Shown here: positions 1-11,774 of the stretch, piece by piece
Position numbering within the stretch: the stretch's first letter is position 1
How the letters are laid out: the number at the start of each line of letters is the position of its first letter
NCBI GenBank assembly: GCA_001599815.1
Contig: BCIA01000004.1
Coordinates: forward strand, 3,312,082 to 3,376,081
Direction: 5' to 3'
From: Furcasterigmium furcatum
Taxonomy: Eukaryota; Ascomycota; Sordariomycetes; Glomerellales; Plectosphaerellaceae
Length of the DNA stretch: 64,000 nt
The notes under the pieces: generated by a model
The model's database searches: none
Seen by the model: only the letters and a program-made list of their open reading frames with translations
Told to the model about the DNA's origin: nothing
Made by a program: the position numbers and the translations under genes

Positions 1-1
1 C

Positions 2-3000
2 ACACCGTTAAGCTATGCAGCGCGTTTTGGGTACGACGAGATTGTCGAGTTTCTGCTTTCGCAAGGCGCAGATCCAACATCAGGGGGGAAGGATGGGAAA
101 ACACCCCTGCACCAGGCTGTGATAGGAAGGCAAGCGGGCGCCGTCAGGCTTCTGCTCGATGCCGGCGTCGACCCCTTGATCAAGACGCACCCAGTCTTCG
201 AAAGGTTTCCCGGTGGGCGCGGCAAGGAATATTCAGCAGAAGAAGCAGAGGCCCGCAGAGAGACGGCGTTGCGCTATGCTTTCCGGTGGGACTGCCTTGA
301 GGTGACGGAGGCGTTTATGCCGTTCATTCCGCCAGCGGAGATCAACCAGTGCTTTCACCAAGCTTGCGAGATTGCGAACATCGAGGCACTGTTGAAAACG
401 GGTAAGGTGGACGTCGATTCCTTTCAGGGCGGCATGACGAAGTTGTCTCGGGCCGTCGAGTCCCAGGACCTGGATCTCATCAAGTTGCTCCTGCAGCACG
501 GCGCCGACCCAAATAGGAGATGTGTTCGACCACATTACCCCGGATGGAACGAAGAGGACGTAAAGATGGAGATCGACGAGATTCATTCCACAAGAGGACC
601 GACACCTCTGCACTTTCTTGCCAGCTGTGGGTACAGACATGCCCGCTCATCTTCTAGGGAGAAGACAGCAGAAGAATGTGTCCAGGCTCTTGTCGATGCT
701 GGTGCGGACATCAACTCTGTCGCAGACGAGCGATACGGCGAGGACCGCCAGTGCTTGACGCCTCTTCATCATGCTGTTCAGAAAGCCAACGACGATCGCT
801 GGGGCTGGAACAGCCCAGACAGGTCCGAGGAGGCAGTCACCGAAGCGCTCCTCTCAGCCGGCGCAGATCCAAATGCGAAGAGCAGCAATGGCAATACGCC
901 ACTCCACCTTGCCAATCCGCAGAAGCTCCGTGTTCTGGAAGCTCTTGTCAAGCATGGCGCTGACGTGAACGCCAAGAACGCTCGCGGAAGAACGCCTCTG
1001 CTGGAGATGATCAACCGTTTGGGCCACGCATCGAATTATTCTCCGTCGGAGCCTAGCGAGGAGGCGGAAGCTACCGAAGAGGTTGTCAAGAAACTGCTGG
1101 AGCTTGGAGCGGACGTGAAGGCGATTGACAACGATGGTGACACCATCCTCCACCATGTCATGTACAGCCTCAACATTCGGAGCACGCCCATGCACAAGGC
1201 CTTGGTCCAGGCGCTGCTGGATGCCGGCATGGACTTGAACAAGAACAACAACAAGGGGCAGCCACCACTTTGGCGATATCGGCAGGGCGGTGACGAGTAC
1301 CTACCTCTGGGCGCAGACGACGAAGAGCTCTTACGCGTGCTGATCGACGCTGGAATGGACCTTGATGCGCGCGATGAGAAAGGCCAGACGATCCTCTGGT
1401 TGATTTTGGGTCGACCCGGGAAAGACCTCGACATGATCAAAAAGTTCGTCCGTTTAGGCGCAGACCCCAGCGTGTCCCGCAGCGATGGCACGACTCTTCT
1501 GCATGCCGCAATTCGGCGCACGAGATCACCAGAGTGGTTGCACTATCTCATCTCAGCGGGTGCGAGCCCGGATGTGCGAGCAACGAATGGGGACACCCTG
1601 ATTCACTCGGTGCTCCGAGAATTCAACATGAATAGCAGCTTCAACGAGGAAACGGTCTCCTTGCTCCTCGACGTAGACATCTCACCACTGGCCAAGAACA
1701 ACAAAGGCCAGTCTGCCCTTCACGTGGCGCGGACATTCCAGAATCTGAAATTCGTACTCGATTACCCGGCATTCAAGGAGCTGGACGTCAACGAACCCGA
1801 CGTCGACGGTTTCACCCCCTTGCACCTTGCCACTGAACTCGGGGACATGGCCGTTGCCTCACTCCTCCTTGCTGGGGCTGATCCAGCGGCGCTCACAAAC
1901 GATGGCCTCTCACCACTGCACGTTGCCGCCCGCCACGGGGAGGCGGGAGCCGTTGACTTCCTTCTGGCGAAGTATCGGGAGCATGGTGTGCTTGAGAGGC
2001 ACGTCAACCTGCTCGGCGGAGGCAGGGCACCGTTGCACTATGCATGTCGAGCAGGACGACCGGAAAGCGTCTGGGTTCTTCTGCGGAACGGCGCAGATCC
2101 ATGGCTCACGGACGAAAATGGGTTGACGCCGTTGTATGCCACAGCCGAGTTTGAATGTAAGGACAGCACGAACGATATTCACGCGAGCCCGACTCAGACT
2201 GCCGACATTGTCAGAATGTTGGAACGAGCTGGGATCGATGTTAACGCCAAGGTCGCATTGCAGGCGGACGGAGACGAGGCGAGGACAAGGATGGTTACAG
2301 CCTTGGATCTGGCCGTGGAGAAGAAGTGCTGGCAGACGGTCCGGGCGCTCATAGACTGTGGTGCTGTGCCTTCGGATGAGCACAAACTAAACCAGGACTT
2401 TTTCTCGGCCACGGATAAGGACAAGGCAGCCGAAGACACGCGAAAGCTCAGGCAGCGTCGGGAACAGGAAGCCCCAAATCGAGGCCGCAACGGATGCCGG
2501 ATCGAAAGTCCAGATTGGAGGCCAAAGGATGTTGAATGGCGAGGGCGCTGGGCAGCTTCGCAGGGATCGAGTGTTCTTCTTGAAGATGAAACACGTGTCA
2601 TAGACTGTGGCCAAACTATCTTGGACGCGCAAGAGGAGAAGAACGAGGACGCCAATATCTATGGACCGGCTGCCCTGTCCGGTGCGCTCTGGGACGGGGA
2701 TTACGATTCGGTCAAGGAGTACGCCCTGCTCGGTGGCGACGCTCTCGCGATGGGGTACGATGGGAACTGCACCCTATTCCACTATCTCGTCGACTGGGGC
2801 TCCGCGAATCTTCTGGAGCATTTTGGTGGAAGGATATCCGAGCTCGAGGCCCAGGGTTGGGCGCAAGGAGACAAAGTCGGCGGCGGCACGCTGCTGGGCA
2901 GGGCTTGTGAGCGAACCGAACCGTCCCTCCATATCATCCAACTGCTTGTTGACAAGCTTGGCGTCGACGTGAACGCCGTCTACAACCGCCGCAACTACCA

Positions 3001-4705
3001 CGGTCACCGGGACGAGGCCACGGCCGTGCACATCCTCGCCAGGGGGGATTCTTTCTGGCAAGTCGAGGCTCTTGAGTATCTGCTCTCCAGGGGCGCAGAT
3101 ATCAATGCACGGAACAAGCATGGCATGACCCCGTTACTGGTGGCCATCGGCTGGGGCGCCTTGAATGTCATGGACGGGTTTTGGAGCGAGCGGGCGGTGC
3201 GCCTGCTGCTTGATCATGGGGCCGATCCCAACACTGCCGTTCAGAAGCAGGACAGAAAGACCCATGGCCTGCGAGCGGTGGAGATGTCGGTCTGGCCGGA
3301 AATCACTCGACTGTTGCTGGAGAGGGGGGCGACCTTGGAGAATTGTCCGGGCCTCCTGATGCGGCGCGCGAGCGGGAAATGGCTGCAGCCTGAGACCTTC
3401 AAGCTGTTGCTGGAAGCCGGGTTGGATCCGAACGAGTTGAAGTTATCGGAGGAGAAGAGCCAGCAGGACAAGGATGATAAGGGGCAGAAGGAGAAGAGCT
3501 GTGACGGAGGAGGGTTCGACATGGGCAGCGAGGCAGGGTGTGACGAAGACGAGCCGAGATATCCGCTCCACCAGGCAGCACGCCCCCTGACAACCCACGG
3601 CTATCTACCGTTCGACCTCCAGTCGCGGAAGGACGCCGTGGTAGAGCTGCTACTCTCGCATGGCGCCGATCCCTTTGCGCAATACCCCGACGGCAGCTTC
3701 GTCCTCCAGTGCATCGTGGAGGACCGTGGCCGGCTGAACACCTTCACCACTCGGCTGAAGGGAATGGACCTCGACCGCAAAGGCATCCACGGACGCACAC
3801 TCTTGATCTCTGCCTGCGTCCCAACTGTTCCAGTAGGCCCCAAGCCGCCAAGGTACAGGCGGCTCAAGCCCCCAACGGTAATGGTCGAAGCCGTCCACGC
3901 ATTTCTAGATCACGGAGCAGACGCCCTCGCTACTGACGACAAGGGCCGCACAGCTCTGCATTGGTTCTGCACACTCTCAGGGAAAGCGGACGAGCCCCAT
4001 CGCGAAGCCTTCGGTACGCTGGTGAAACACGGCCCGGCAGCTATCAACATGACAGACAGCGAAGGCTACAAACCCCTCCACCTCGCGTTGGCGGCGTACA
4101 CGGACAGCTCCCAGGACTCGACCTTTGCCATCCGCCAGCTCATCTTCGCCGGCGCCGACCCGGCCGACCCAGAGCCGGAAACGGGGAACACGGCCCTGCA
4201 CATGATCGCTCCCCGACTCGTGGGCGAGTCAGCGGCAGCCGCCGAGGCCACCCTCCTGTTCCGTGAGTTGGCGAGAAGCCTAGACATCAACGGCCGGAAT
4301 GCCGCGGGCGAAACCCCGGTCTTTAGGTTCGCAGCAGCCGAGTGGAAGGGCGAACCGTGCCCGAGAGGCGAGAAGTCGACCGACGTGACGCACGCGGAGG
4401 CGCTCGACGTGTTCGTAGACCTGGGCGCGGATCTCGTGGCCGTGGATTCGCGAGGCAGAACACTCCTACACGTCACGGTTGAGAGGGAGCGCGGGCAAGG
4501 TTCAAGCTCTTGGACTCAGATGTTGGATCTTCAGGGCGCTTTTGAGAGACTGATGGAGCTGGGTGTCGACCCGCGCAGGGAGGATGATGAGTTGAGGTCG
4601 GCGATTGACCTGGCGGTTGCAAGGGAGCTGTATCGGGTGGTCAGATTGTTCAGAGAAGACCCGTACGAAGTCACGGAGGTGGATTATTCTGAATTCTTTT
4701 CGTAG
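2..4705 (+). CDS. Giant ankyrin-repeat protein, 5' end outside window
   Basis: The frame is open from base 2, where it already reads ankyrin sequence (TPLSYAARFGYDEIVEFLL), so the true start lies upstream; the first internal ATG at 119 is not a credible start. About 1,567 residues are visible without an intron, ending at a TAG at 4703-4705. More than 20 ankyrin units can be recognised by their TPLH starts and GADPN / GADVNA ends, spaced 33-45 residues. Ankyrin stacks are protein-binding scaffolds; in filamentous fungi such very long ones are often the sensor part of NLR-like or effector-domain proteins, but any effector domain here would be N-terminal and out of view. A charged linker (about residues 1150-1190 of the visible part, rich in K, D and E) interrupts the stack. 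The C-terminus ends shortly after the last repeat. Partner and pathway are unknown. Confidence 0.9.
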   Translation, partial: TPLSYAARFGYDEIVEFLLSQGADPTSGGKDGKTPLHQAVIGRQAGAVRLLLDAGVDPLIKTHPVFERFPGGRGKEYSAEEAEARRETALRYAFRWDCLEVTEAFMPFIPPAEINQCFHQACEIANIEALLKTGKVDVDSFQGGMTKLSRAVESQDLDLIKLLLQHGADPNRRCVRPHYPGWNEEDVKMEIDEIHSTRGPTPLHFLASCGYRHARSSSREKTAEECVQALVDAGADINSVADERYGEDRQCLTPLHHAVQKANDDRWGWNSPDRSEEAVTEALLSAGADPNAKSSNGNTPLHLANPQKLRVLEALVKHGADVNAKNARGRTPLLEMINRLGHASNYSPSEPSEEAEATEEVVKKLLELGADVKAIDNDGDTILHHVMYSLNIRSTPMHKALVQALLDAGMDLNKNNNKGQPPLWRYRQGGDEYLPLGADDEELLRVLIDAGMDLDARDEKGQTILWLILGRPGKDLDMIKKFVRLGADPSVSRSDGTTLLHAAIRRTRSPEWLHYLISAGASPDVRATNGDTLIHSVLREFNMNSSFNEETVSLLLDVDISPLAKNNKGQSALHVARTFQNLKFVLDYPAFKELDVNEPDVDGFTPLHLATELGDMAVASLLLAGADPAALTNDGLSPLHVAARHGEAGAVDFLLAKYREHGVLERHVNLLGGGRAPLHYACRAGRPESVWVLLRNGADPWLTDENGLTPLYATAEFECKDSTNDIHASPTQTADIVRMLERAGIDVNAKVALQADGDEARTRMVTALDLAVEKKCWQTVRALIDCGAVPSDEHKLNQDFFSATDKDKAAEDTRKLRQRREQEAPNRGRNGCRIESPDWRPKDVEWRGRWAASQGSSVLLEDETRVIDCGQTILDAQEEKNEDANIYGPAALSGALWDGDYDSVKEYALLGGDALAMGYDGNCTLFHYLVDWGSANLLEHFGGRISELEAQGWAQGDKVGGGTLLGRACERTEPSLHIIQLLVDKLGVDVNAVYNRRNYHGHRDEATAVHILARGDSFWQVEALEYLLSRGADINARNKHGMTPLLVAIGWGALNVMDGFWSERAVRLLLDHGADPNTAVQKQDRKTHGLRAVEMSVWPEITRLLLERGATLENCPGLLMRRASGKWLQPETFKLLLEAGLDPNELKLSEEKSQQDKDDKGQKEKSCDGGGFDMGSEAGCDEDEPRYPLHQAARPLTTHGYLPFDLQSRKDAVVELLLSHGADPFAQYPDGSFVLQCIVEDRGRLNTFTTRLKGMDLDRKGIHGRTLLISACVPTVPVGPKPPRYRRLKPPTVMVEAVHAFLDHGADALATDDKGRTALHWFCTLSGKADEPHREAFGTLVKHGPAAINMTDSEGYKPLHLALAAYTDSSQDSTFAIRQLIFAGADPADPEPETGNTALHMIAPRLVGESAAAAEATLLFRELARSLDINGRNAAGETPVFRFAAAEWKGEPCPRGEKSTDVTHAEALDVFVDLGADLVAVDSRGRTLLHVTVERERGQGSSSWTQMLDLQGAFERLMELGVDPRREDDELRSAIDLAVARELYRVVRLFREDPYEVTEVDYSEFFS

Positions 4706-5503
4706 TCTTTCATATTGTAATAGTACCTGACTTGGGCCGCTGTGAGAATCCTGGTGGGTGTCCCTGTCGCTTCATCCAAGATGCTCTGGTGTCCTATTCT
4801 GACCACAGTACGGAGTCCGGCCGGATCAGCGGGGAGCGGATCACGAAAGTAAGCCGCAGAAAGGGCCCAAGGTCCGTACGTAGAAACTAACATTCAGTCG
4901 AAAAGATTTGCCCACACCAGCTGCACCGGCCAGCTTCCCTTCTCCTGGACAAGCCGGGCCGGTGTTTTGGGCGGCACTAACCACCCGGATGGAGCCAGAA
5001 AGCGGCTTCCGGCGGTCGCTTAGCGGCCCGGGAGCCTCATAATGTGGGCACATATGGCTCTCCTCCATCATCGCAGACCCTTTTCAATGGCACAGAGTCT
5101 TTTCATGACAACAGGATTGAACAGCAGCCCACTCCGCGAGTCTCTAGCGAGTCACGCAATCGCCGGCGGGAAATGGCCATTGGAAGATACTTCAATGACA
5201 GCATGGCCGAAGCTGCTCGACCGCCACCACGACCGTGGGCCGTGGCCACGAGGGAAGGCTTCGGTGGTGAAGAGTGTCGCCGTGTCCGCAGGTTTCTCCA
5301 GTCATGACCCATCTCACCCGAAGACGTGCTTGACAGGCGGTTAGTACTTATATCGGGGGTTGTGAGCCATCCCCTTGGGTCTTGCCGATCACCTTGTTCT
5401 GTTCTTCATCGTTACTCTGTGTCTCTGTCGTCGACATCTCGTCTTCTGTCGTCTTCATATAAGTACTTTCGTCAAGTTCCCTGTACGACCACGACATACC
5501 ACA
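4706..5503. other. Intergenic, no gene seen
   Basis: About 800 bases between the ankyrin gene and the symporter. Short open frames here lack coding character. The last 150 bases are pyrimidine-rich (TCTTGCC, TCGTTACTCTGTGTCTCTGTCG), as expected of a fungal promoter and 5' leader for the downstream gene. Confidence 0.6.
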
Positions 5504-7056
5504 ATGGCGTCTATGCAGGTGGATGAGAAGAGTGCCATGGAGACCAACGATAAGAATGTCAGCGGCAGCAACTCCATCCAGTCCGCCCAGGAGCGCACCA
5601 ACACCGTCAGCCCCGACCAAGGAGCCGAGCCCAACAGGCCATGGTGGCACCCCATCATCGAGCCTGGACATGCTGTCCAGATTATCATTGCTGCTGTTGT
5701 CGCCATAGCCATTGGCCTCGGTGTGACAGCAGCCGTTGGAAAGGACAATATCCCCGAAGCAGCCCCTGCCATCCTCGGGATCCCAGGCCAGCTGTGGTTG
5801 CGAGCCCTGCAGGCCGTCGGTGAGCTACCCCTCGGGCCAAGTCCCCGACCCATCTCCTGGAGTACCCATTCTGACCACGTTCATTGCAAGTCATCCCTAT
5901 GATCGTGTGCGCCATGATCCTATCCGTCCAGTCGCTGCGCGAGATCGCCAAGGGGGGTGCCGCCCTGGCCCGCTGGACAATCTTCTGGTACATCATCACC
6001 ACCGTCTTCTCCGTCGCCTTCTCCATCGTCATGTCCTCTCAGGTCTGGGAGCCTCGGTATCGCGTGGCCTCAGACGAGGCTCTCGACCGGGCCAACGTCG
6101 AAGGCGACCTTGAGGATCTCGACGAGCGCAAGCCTCATGAGGTCGCCGTCGACCTCTTCAACACATTTGTGCCCAACAACCTGGCAAAGGCTTTTGCCGA
6201 GAACCAGCTTCTCGCCATCATCATCTCCTCCATCGTCGTCGGTTACCTCATCCGCCCCGAGACGGGACAGTCGGGCATCCTCAGGGCGGTCAAGGAGGTC
6301 AACGAGATGGTCACCCGCATCATCGCTGTCCTCGTCAAGCTCGCACCCATCGGCGTCTTCTTCCTTATCTTGCCCAACATGTTCCGTCTCGACGTGAACG
6401 ACGTCGGCGTGAACCTAGGTCTCCTCATCGCCGGCACCATCAGCTCCATGATGTTCCACCTCTTCATCACCCTGCCGCTGCTCTTCTTCCTCATCACCCG
6501 CCAGAACCCGTACGTCCACTGGTTCAAGTGCTCGAAAGCCTGGATCACGGCCTGGGGCACCGCCTCGTCCGCCGGCACCCTACCCGTCGTGATCCGCTGC
6601 CTCCGCGAGCGCGGGTATCCCGATGCCATCATCTCCTTCACCGCGCCGCTCGGCTGCATGCTCAACATGGACGGCGCGGCGATCTACTTCCCGAGTATCG
6701 TCATCTTCCTCGCCAAGACGCAGGGAATGAGCCTCAACGCCGGGCACTACATCATGATCCTGCTGCTCTCCACGCTCGCCGCCATCGGCAGTACCCCGAT
6801 CCCCGCCGCGGCGCTCGTGCTGAGCATCATGGTGGCCACGTCCGCCGGCGTCCCGATCACGGGAATGTACGCCGTTGTCATCGCCATCGACTGGCTTCTT
6901 GACCGCTTCCGTACCATGGTCAACACGTCGGGCGACCTGTATGCCGTTCCGATCTTGGCCAAGATTACCGGCATCAAAGATCCCCAGGATCTGGCGGATG
7001 ATCAGATTGGCCAGGTTCACAGTAACACGGTCCGGGACAACGAGGATCGGGTCTGA
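5504..7056 (+). CDS. SLC1/DAACS-type dicarboxylate/amino acid:cation symporter
   Basis: Two exons, 5504-5819 and 5891-7056 (intron GTGAGC...GCAAG, 71 nt), give 493 residues. The join reads ALQAV-VIPMIV, the conserved TM2/TM3 segment of the family. Family landmarks are present: the serine-rich hairpin AWGTASSAGTLP (about 326-337), NMDGAAIY in TM7 (364-371, matching NMDGT of glutamate carriers) and DRFRTMVNTSGD in TM8 (443-454), whose aspartates contact substrate amino groups and cations in characterised members. The protein should sit in the plasma membrane and import acidic amino acids or C4-dicarboxylates with Na+ or H+. NMDGA replaces the usual NMDGT, and AWGT replaces the common serine-rich start of the first hairpin, so substrate preference may differ. 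The cytosolic N-terminus (about 45 residues) is hydrophilic. Confidence 0.93.
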
Positions 7057-7550
7057 TACGAATGCACCCGGCGTCGGCAACTGGGGCTTTGTTGTCGCTA
7101 CCTACATCATAAGGCCATCAGCGGCAGAGGAGACTGCTAGTGCCTAGTACACAATTATTGTCTGAGAAAATTACAGCGAGCTTCGTGACCAGGAGGAAAG
7201 GCCAGGGCCAAGTGGAATTTGTTCACCTGTGACGGTTGTCGCTTCATCCGTGATGATGGTCTAGCCAATGCGAGACGCCGAGTCCAGTCTTGTCTCTCGG
7301 TATTTCCAGACAACATGGGACTGTGATAGGCCTGGTAAAGCCTGGGTTCGATTGGATGCCACAGCTGTACTTATGCATATGTGTGGCTTCACAGGCACAC
7401 CGCAGGGCGAAGCCCAGCCTGATCAAGTGCCAACAGCACCGCCGCCGCCTCCGTGATCCCAAACCCCTCTTTTCCCACCTCTTTCTCGTCCACGGCCGCT
7501 CCTCGCGCAAGACAAAACGCTTGCATGTCATTGTCTCGAGACGCAACCCC
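7057..7550. other. Intergenic, promoter of the STAND-like ankyrin gene
   Basis: About 490 bases with no convincing gene. A run near 7340 (GGGTTCGATTGG) resembles a tRNA B box but has no A box or acceptor stem around it. The stretch 7430-7500 is C/T-rich and probably the 5' leader of the next gene. Confidence 0.55.
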
Positions 7551-10473
7551 ATGGCCGAAGTCTTCGGAGTGGTCGCCGGCGCGGTCGGCGTGACGGTCGC
7601 CTTCAGGGAGATCAATTCCGGCATCAACACCCTCCGAAAGATCCGCGACGACGCCGGCCATATTACCATCGAGATCCAACAGCTTGCGGACGACCTCGAC
7701 TACCTTTTGATCTTCCTGGGGGAGCTCGAGAGGAGACATGGGCCTGAGAGCCCGGTCCTGCAGCACTGCAAGAAGTGCTGCGAGGAGGTCGAGGAGCGTC
7801 TTGGTCGGCTGACGAGCAAGATTCCGTCTTTCGAGGGCAGCAAGATCAAACTGGTCAAGTTCGTTCTCAAGGGTCTGAGGGGCGACTTTCAGCAGCTGCA
7901 AACGTCCTTGATGAGAGCAAAAGCTAACATGACGGTGTGAGTATTGAGCATTCAACGCGAGGCCGTCAGACAACACACTGACAATGGTTGTGTAGAGCGA
8001 TGACAATGCCAGTTGTAACCGTCTTGGAGACTACAACTGTGGAAGCATCTCGCTCCCATGATCCATTGCCCTCAGAGGAACTTTTATCATCCCGTGAAAC
8101 AACTCAGCTCGTTGGCAATCAACCCAGGCCCTACCGCCGCAAACCTCTTCACCGAGGATGCTGGAATGGCTCGACAAAGCGCTGTTTCTGCTCCTGTCAT
8201 AGAACCTCTCGAATCGAGTCTGGCTTCTGGGCTGTCAACTACACGCCCCTCCGGCAACGTTGCGACAATGAAACATGTGAATCGTGGACGGTTGGCTGTT
8301 CCCTGAGACTTGCGCTGACAAGTTTCGGTCTCCACTGGTCCATGATAATTCAAGCACAAATCTTACGACGGGAGGGCACAACCGCACTCAGCCCCCCCCT
8401 GGTCCTCGAGCGAATGGTTCCAAACGACTCAGCAGGCTTCAGAGTACTAAAGGACTTCGTTGTTGATGAGGCTACTCTCCAAGAGGTTCGCAACACGTTT
8501 TTGGAGTTGTCTCAGAGTGACCATTCGTTCAGACACCACGTCGACACAAGTGGCAATAGCTACATCCAGGTGCGATGTTTTGTCCCCTAGAATGGTGGAA
8601 ATCAATCCTTGCTCACAACGTGCCACAGAAATTCGCGGGATTCGCATTCGCGCTCCATATGTCAGGGAAAGCTGGCTCGTTGTCCAGCATTTTAGACCTT
8701 CTGATATCAGACCTGAAGATGACGAAGGGACTATACGAAACCAAGTCAATCTTCCCTCTGATCTCCTTGGCAAGTAGCGCATGCTAATCAGAGGCAGCCT
8801 GCTTCCCCGATGTGTGCAGTCTGATGGGTTCATCAGCAGCCGGACGAATCATAACACAACAGTACTTGAAAGCCTCATCAGCTTAGGATTTGACCCAACG
8901 GACAGTCCGTGGCCGGATCCTGCACACTGGCCTTCCCTAGGTAGATATTGTAGTTATTGTGGAAGTTTAGAAGACAGCTATGACAAGTGCTTCTTGGAAC
9001 GCCTTGGTATAATATCTCGGACATGTCAAGGTGAGAACGCAAGAACTCATGCCTCAACACCGCCGCGTAATCATTATGTTGACCAAAGCAGGATTTTCGG
9101 GAATGACGCCACTCCATGATGCTGTTCTCACAGGATCTGTCGATTCTATTCGGGATTTGGCGCTTCAACAACCCCCAGACCAAAGGAACTTTCTCGGACA
9201 AACGCCGTTGCACCTAGCAATTCGCCGCCCTGAGAAGGTGTCAACCTTGGTCAACTCGGGCGCCGATCTTGACGCTCGTGACTATTGGGGTGCAACGCCC
9301 TTGGTGTACGCGGCCATGGAAAACGAGCTCGAGTCTGCTGTTGTTCTGCTCGACGCAGGAGCAGAGCCATCTCTCAAAAGCTCACGCGGTGTACATTGCT
9401 TCATGGACATCGCAGTCGACCTCGGTAACTGGGACTTTATTTTCGCAGCAATATCCGCTGTAAGGGCATCGGCTGGGGAGGAGACAGCGCGAACGATTTC
9501 GGCCAAAGCTACGGCTAGATTCCTCACCAGACACAGGCGGAAGCCCGAGAATGAGCCCTGTCCACTTCTTGAGGCCTTTTTAGCTTTCACCAGGTCACCA
9601 AACTTTGTGTTTCCACATCCTCTTCAGGGGCCCTGCGACCTTTGTCATACCCCATCATGGCTCGAAGGAGACACGCTCATGCACCACGCCAGTACGGCCA
9701 GGGATGGTGAAGACCTTCTGAACGCCGGGTTCAACCTGGTCAATCACGTCAACAGCGCTGGGCAGCATGCTTTGATGACTGCTTGCCAAGCATTCTGTGC
9801 GCCTCTTACAGAAATCCTCCTGGATGCAGAAGCCGACATTCAACTACGCGATACTCGGCAACGTACCGTTCTTCACCATGCCCTGTCAGCTCTTGAGTTC
9901 GGGCGTGAAACACAATATAAAAAAATAGGGACAACCGATTTCGTTGAACAACGAAAGACTCTGCGGCTATTGATCGAGGCTGGCGCCGACTGCATGGGGC
10001 GAGACAGCTGCCGATGTTCCTGCTCCATTTCAGGATGCCTCGCGTCTCCTTCTCTGGAAGATGAAGAGGGGTTCCCGGGGCTCCTACAATCCTTTATGAA
10101 GTTAGAATGGCTTCTCCTGGTACGAGAGCATTGCGGCCTTGGTGAAGCGACACTCGTTCTTCTGGAGGAAATCAGGAGCATGAAGCATGCTGAGCTTGAC
10201 ATGACGCACGTTTGCTGCAGAACACGCAGATCCCGCTCCATGTCCGACCAGGACAAAGTCGAAATTATAGACGAAGAGTCAGAGTTCGTTGATATTTTGG
10301 AACGCGAGATGGCGGTCCTCGGAGGTCTCATATTCAGCGACCTCCAGGATATTTGGTTTCACCAACTGAGAGACCGGCTGGACGAGCGCAACACCCGAGA
10401 GCGAAATCTATCAACTTACGATCTAGAGGAAAGTGCTTGGTTCCCATCACACATTTGCCCGACTCACAGCTAA
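7551..10473 (+). CDS. STAND-like N-terminal domain plus ankyrin repeats
   Basis: Model: exons 7551-7936, 7996-8569, 8629-8744, 8798-9030 and 9092-10473, frame-consistent, 896 residues. The start MAEVFGVVAGAVGVTVAF is the hydrophobic opening typical of fungal STAND/NLR N-terminal helical domains. It is followed by a coiled-coil-like helical stretch, a cysteine cluster (CFCSCHR, start of the region from 8170), a conserved middle domain (VPNDSAGFRVLKDF...GNSYIQ) and then ankyrin repeats from MTPLHDAVLTG at about 9103. The layout matches a large Sordariomycete family of NLR-like ankyrin proteins without a NACHT domain. Introns 1, 2 and 4 have good GTGAGT/GTGCGA/GTGAGA donors and branch sites. Intron 3 (8745-8797, donor GTCAAT) is weak and chosen only because it keeps the frame. 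The C-terminus (about 10260-10473) has the acidic helical tail usual for the family. Function unknown; non-self recognition is a guess. Confidence 0.75.
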
Positions 10474-11774
10474 CAAGCCTTAGTATCCTCGCACCGTGGC
10501 CCTGTCAACGGCTGCTTGGTATAAGTATTCGAACCTTTTCGAGTACTTCTTTCTCACGCCGAGCGAACCATACCAGGGCCTTCGTCTCGATCAAGTAAAA
10601 GAGCGAGATCACCAGCTTGCTCGTCTGCTGACCGTGCTCGGCATTCCCACCGAGGAAGTCTCGCAAGCGGCGCGACAAATGCTGGAAGGGCGCCCGATCC
10701 GCAGTTATTCCGCAGCCCCCATTCCCACTGATGCCCCCGATACACTGCGCCGACAATTCCTCGATCAACTTTCGAAATGGGACATGGATGAAACCGCAAC
10801 GTCGGAAGGTTCCACTTACGAGGTAGAGAGAGAAGGCGCGGGACTCGGCATAAGTAGGTAGATAGTCAATTTTCAGGTTCATGGCGGTTCCCAGCCAAGA
10901 GCGCAGCGCATTGTATAAGCCAACGAACATTTGTGTTGGCCGTACCCGAGAGCAGGACAGGCAAGTGCAAGATATCTGCATCTTAAGACCTTCATCCTCC
11001 TCGCCCATTTCACCGGACGTCTCTGCCAGTGCTGAGCGCCGGCCGAGTGACGGCGGCGAATTCCGCCATGTTTCGAGCTGCTACTGCCAGCACTCACAAA
11101 TTTCGAAAGCGACCACACAGGCCGAGGTTGAGTGAGCCTTCAACGGAATCATCAATATCGCCATCATCGGTGGGCCTTTTAGCCCGTGGCGTCCGGCTCA
11201 GACATACCTGTTAAGGACGATCAAGTCCTGGTCGCTACCAGACAGCCGGCTTGAAGACATGCACCGGGCCTTTACAGCTGGAGCTATAACAGAATCCGCA
11301 GCAGAACTTCTCCAGGCACCACTCAACCCGAGCCTTATACAGATCTGGAGAGCCGAAGACGAATTCAGCTTCATCCAGTCCCCACGTCGGCACTATCACT
11401 GGAAGCACACTGAGAGCGAGTACCACAGCAGTCACCCATCCATGTCTCCGAGCCGTGATTCCCTTCCTTGAGCGGGTAGGTTGACTTGGCAGGTCATTCT
11501 AATTATTTCAACCCCAAAGAAAACCTGTCTCGGCCTGCAGATGGATCTTTCTTGAGCTCATCTCAATTTTCTGATGCAATCAAGTCGGTTGGGTCCCCAT
11601 CGAGAATTGCATCTTTTCAAGCAGCACCTTGTCATTATCCACTCTCTCAGCTTCATGAAGATGTCTAATTTCGCTACATATGAGTACAATAACCAATAAA
11701 GGGGTATTTTCCCTGCCGGAACGCCCATGAATGCGCCTCAATTCACATGTCGTACACGACCGCAATGCCTGCCA
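10474..11774. other. Intergenic with an orphan open fragment
   Basis: About 1.3 kb separating the ankyrin gene and the RING gene. It contains an open stretch without an ATG start at 10484-10861 (listed separately). The rest (10862-11774) holds only short frames without coding bias or recognisable motifs, on either strand. Confidence 0.5.
10484..10861 (+). pseudogene. Orphan open fragment, possible gene relic or missed exon
   Basis: The frame opens right after a good acceptor (branch GCTAAC, then CCTTAG at 10479-10483) and reads about 125 codons to a TAG. The reading looks protein-like (helical, charged, e.g. LRLDQVKERDHQLARLL and PTEEVSQAARQMLEG) but has no ATG near its start. I could not join it in frame to the preceding ankyrin exon: the only nearby donor (GTGCTT at 10433) leaves the wrong phase. 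It could be a decayed exon, a frameshifted 3' end of the ankyrin gene, or chance. I recognise no family. Confidence 0.3.

Noticed and set aside
7320..7365. Possible tRNA B box (GGGTTCGATTGG)
   Set aside because: No A box at the right distance and no pairing acceptor or anticodon arms.
8570..8590. Short GT...TAG segment as an intron in the STAND-like ankyrin gene
   Set aside because: At 21 nt it is too short and leaves the wrong frame; acceptor 8627-8628 gives a 59-nt intron in phase.
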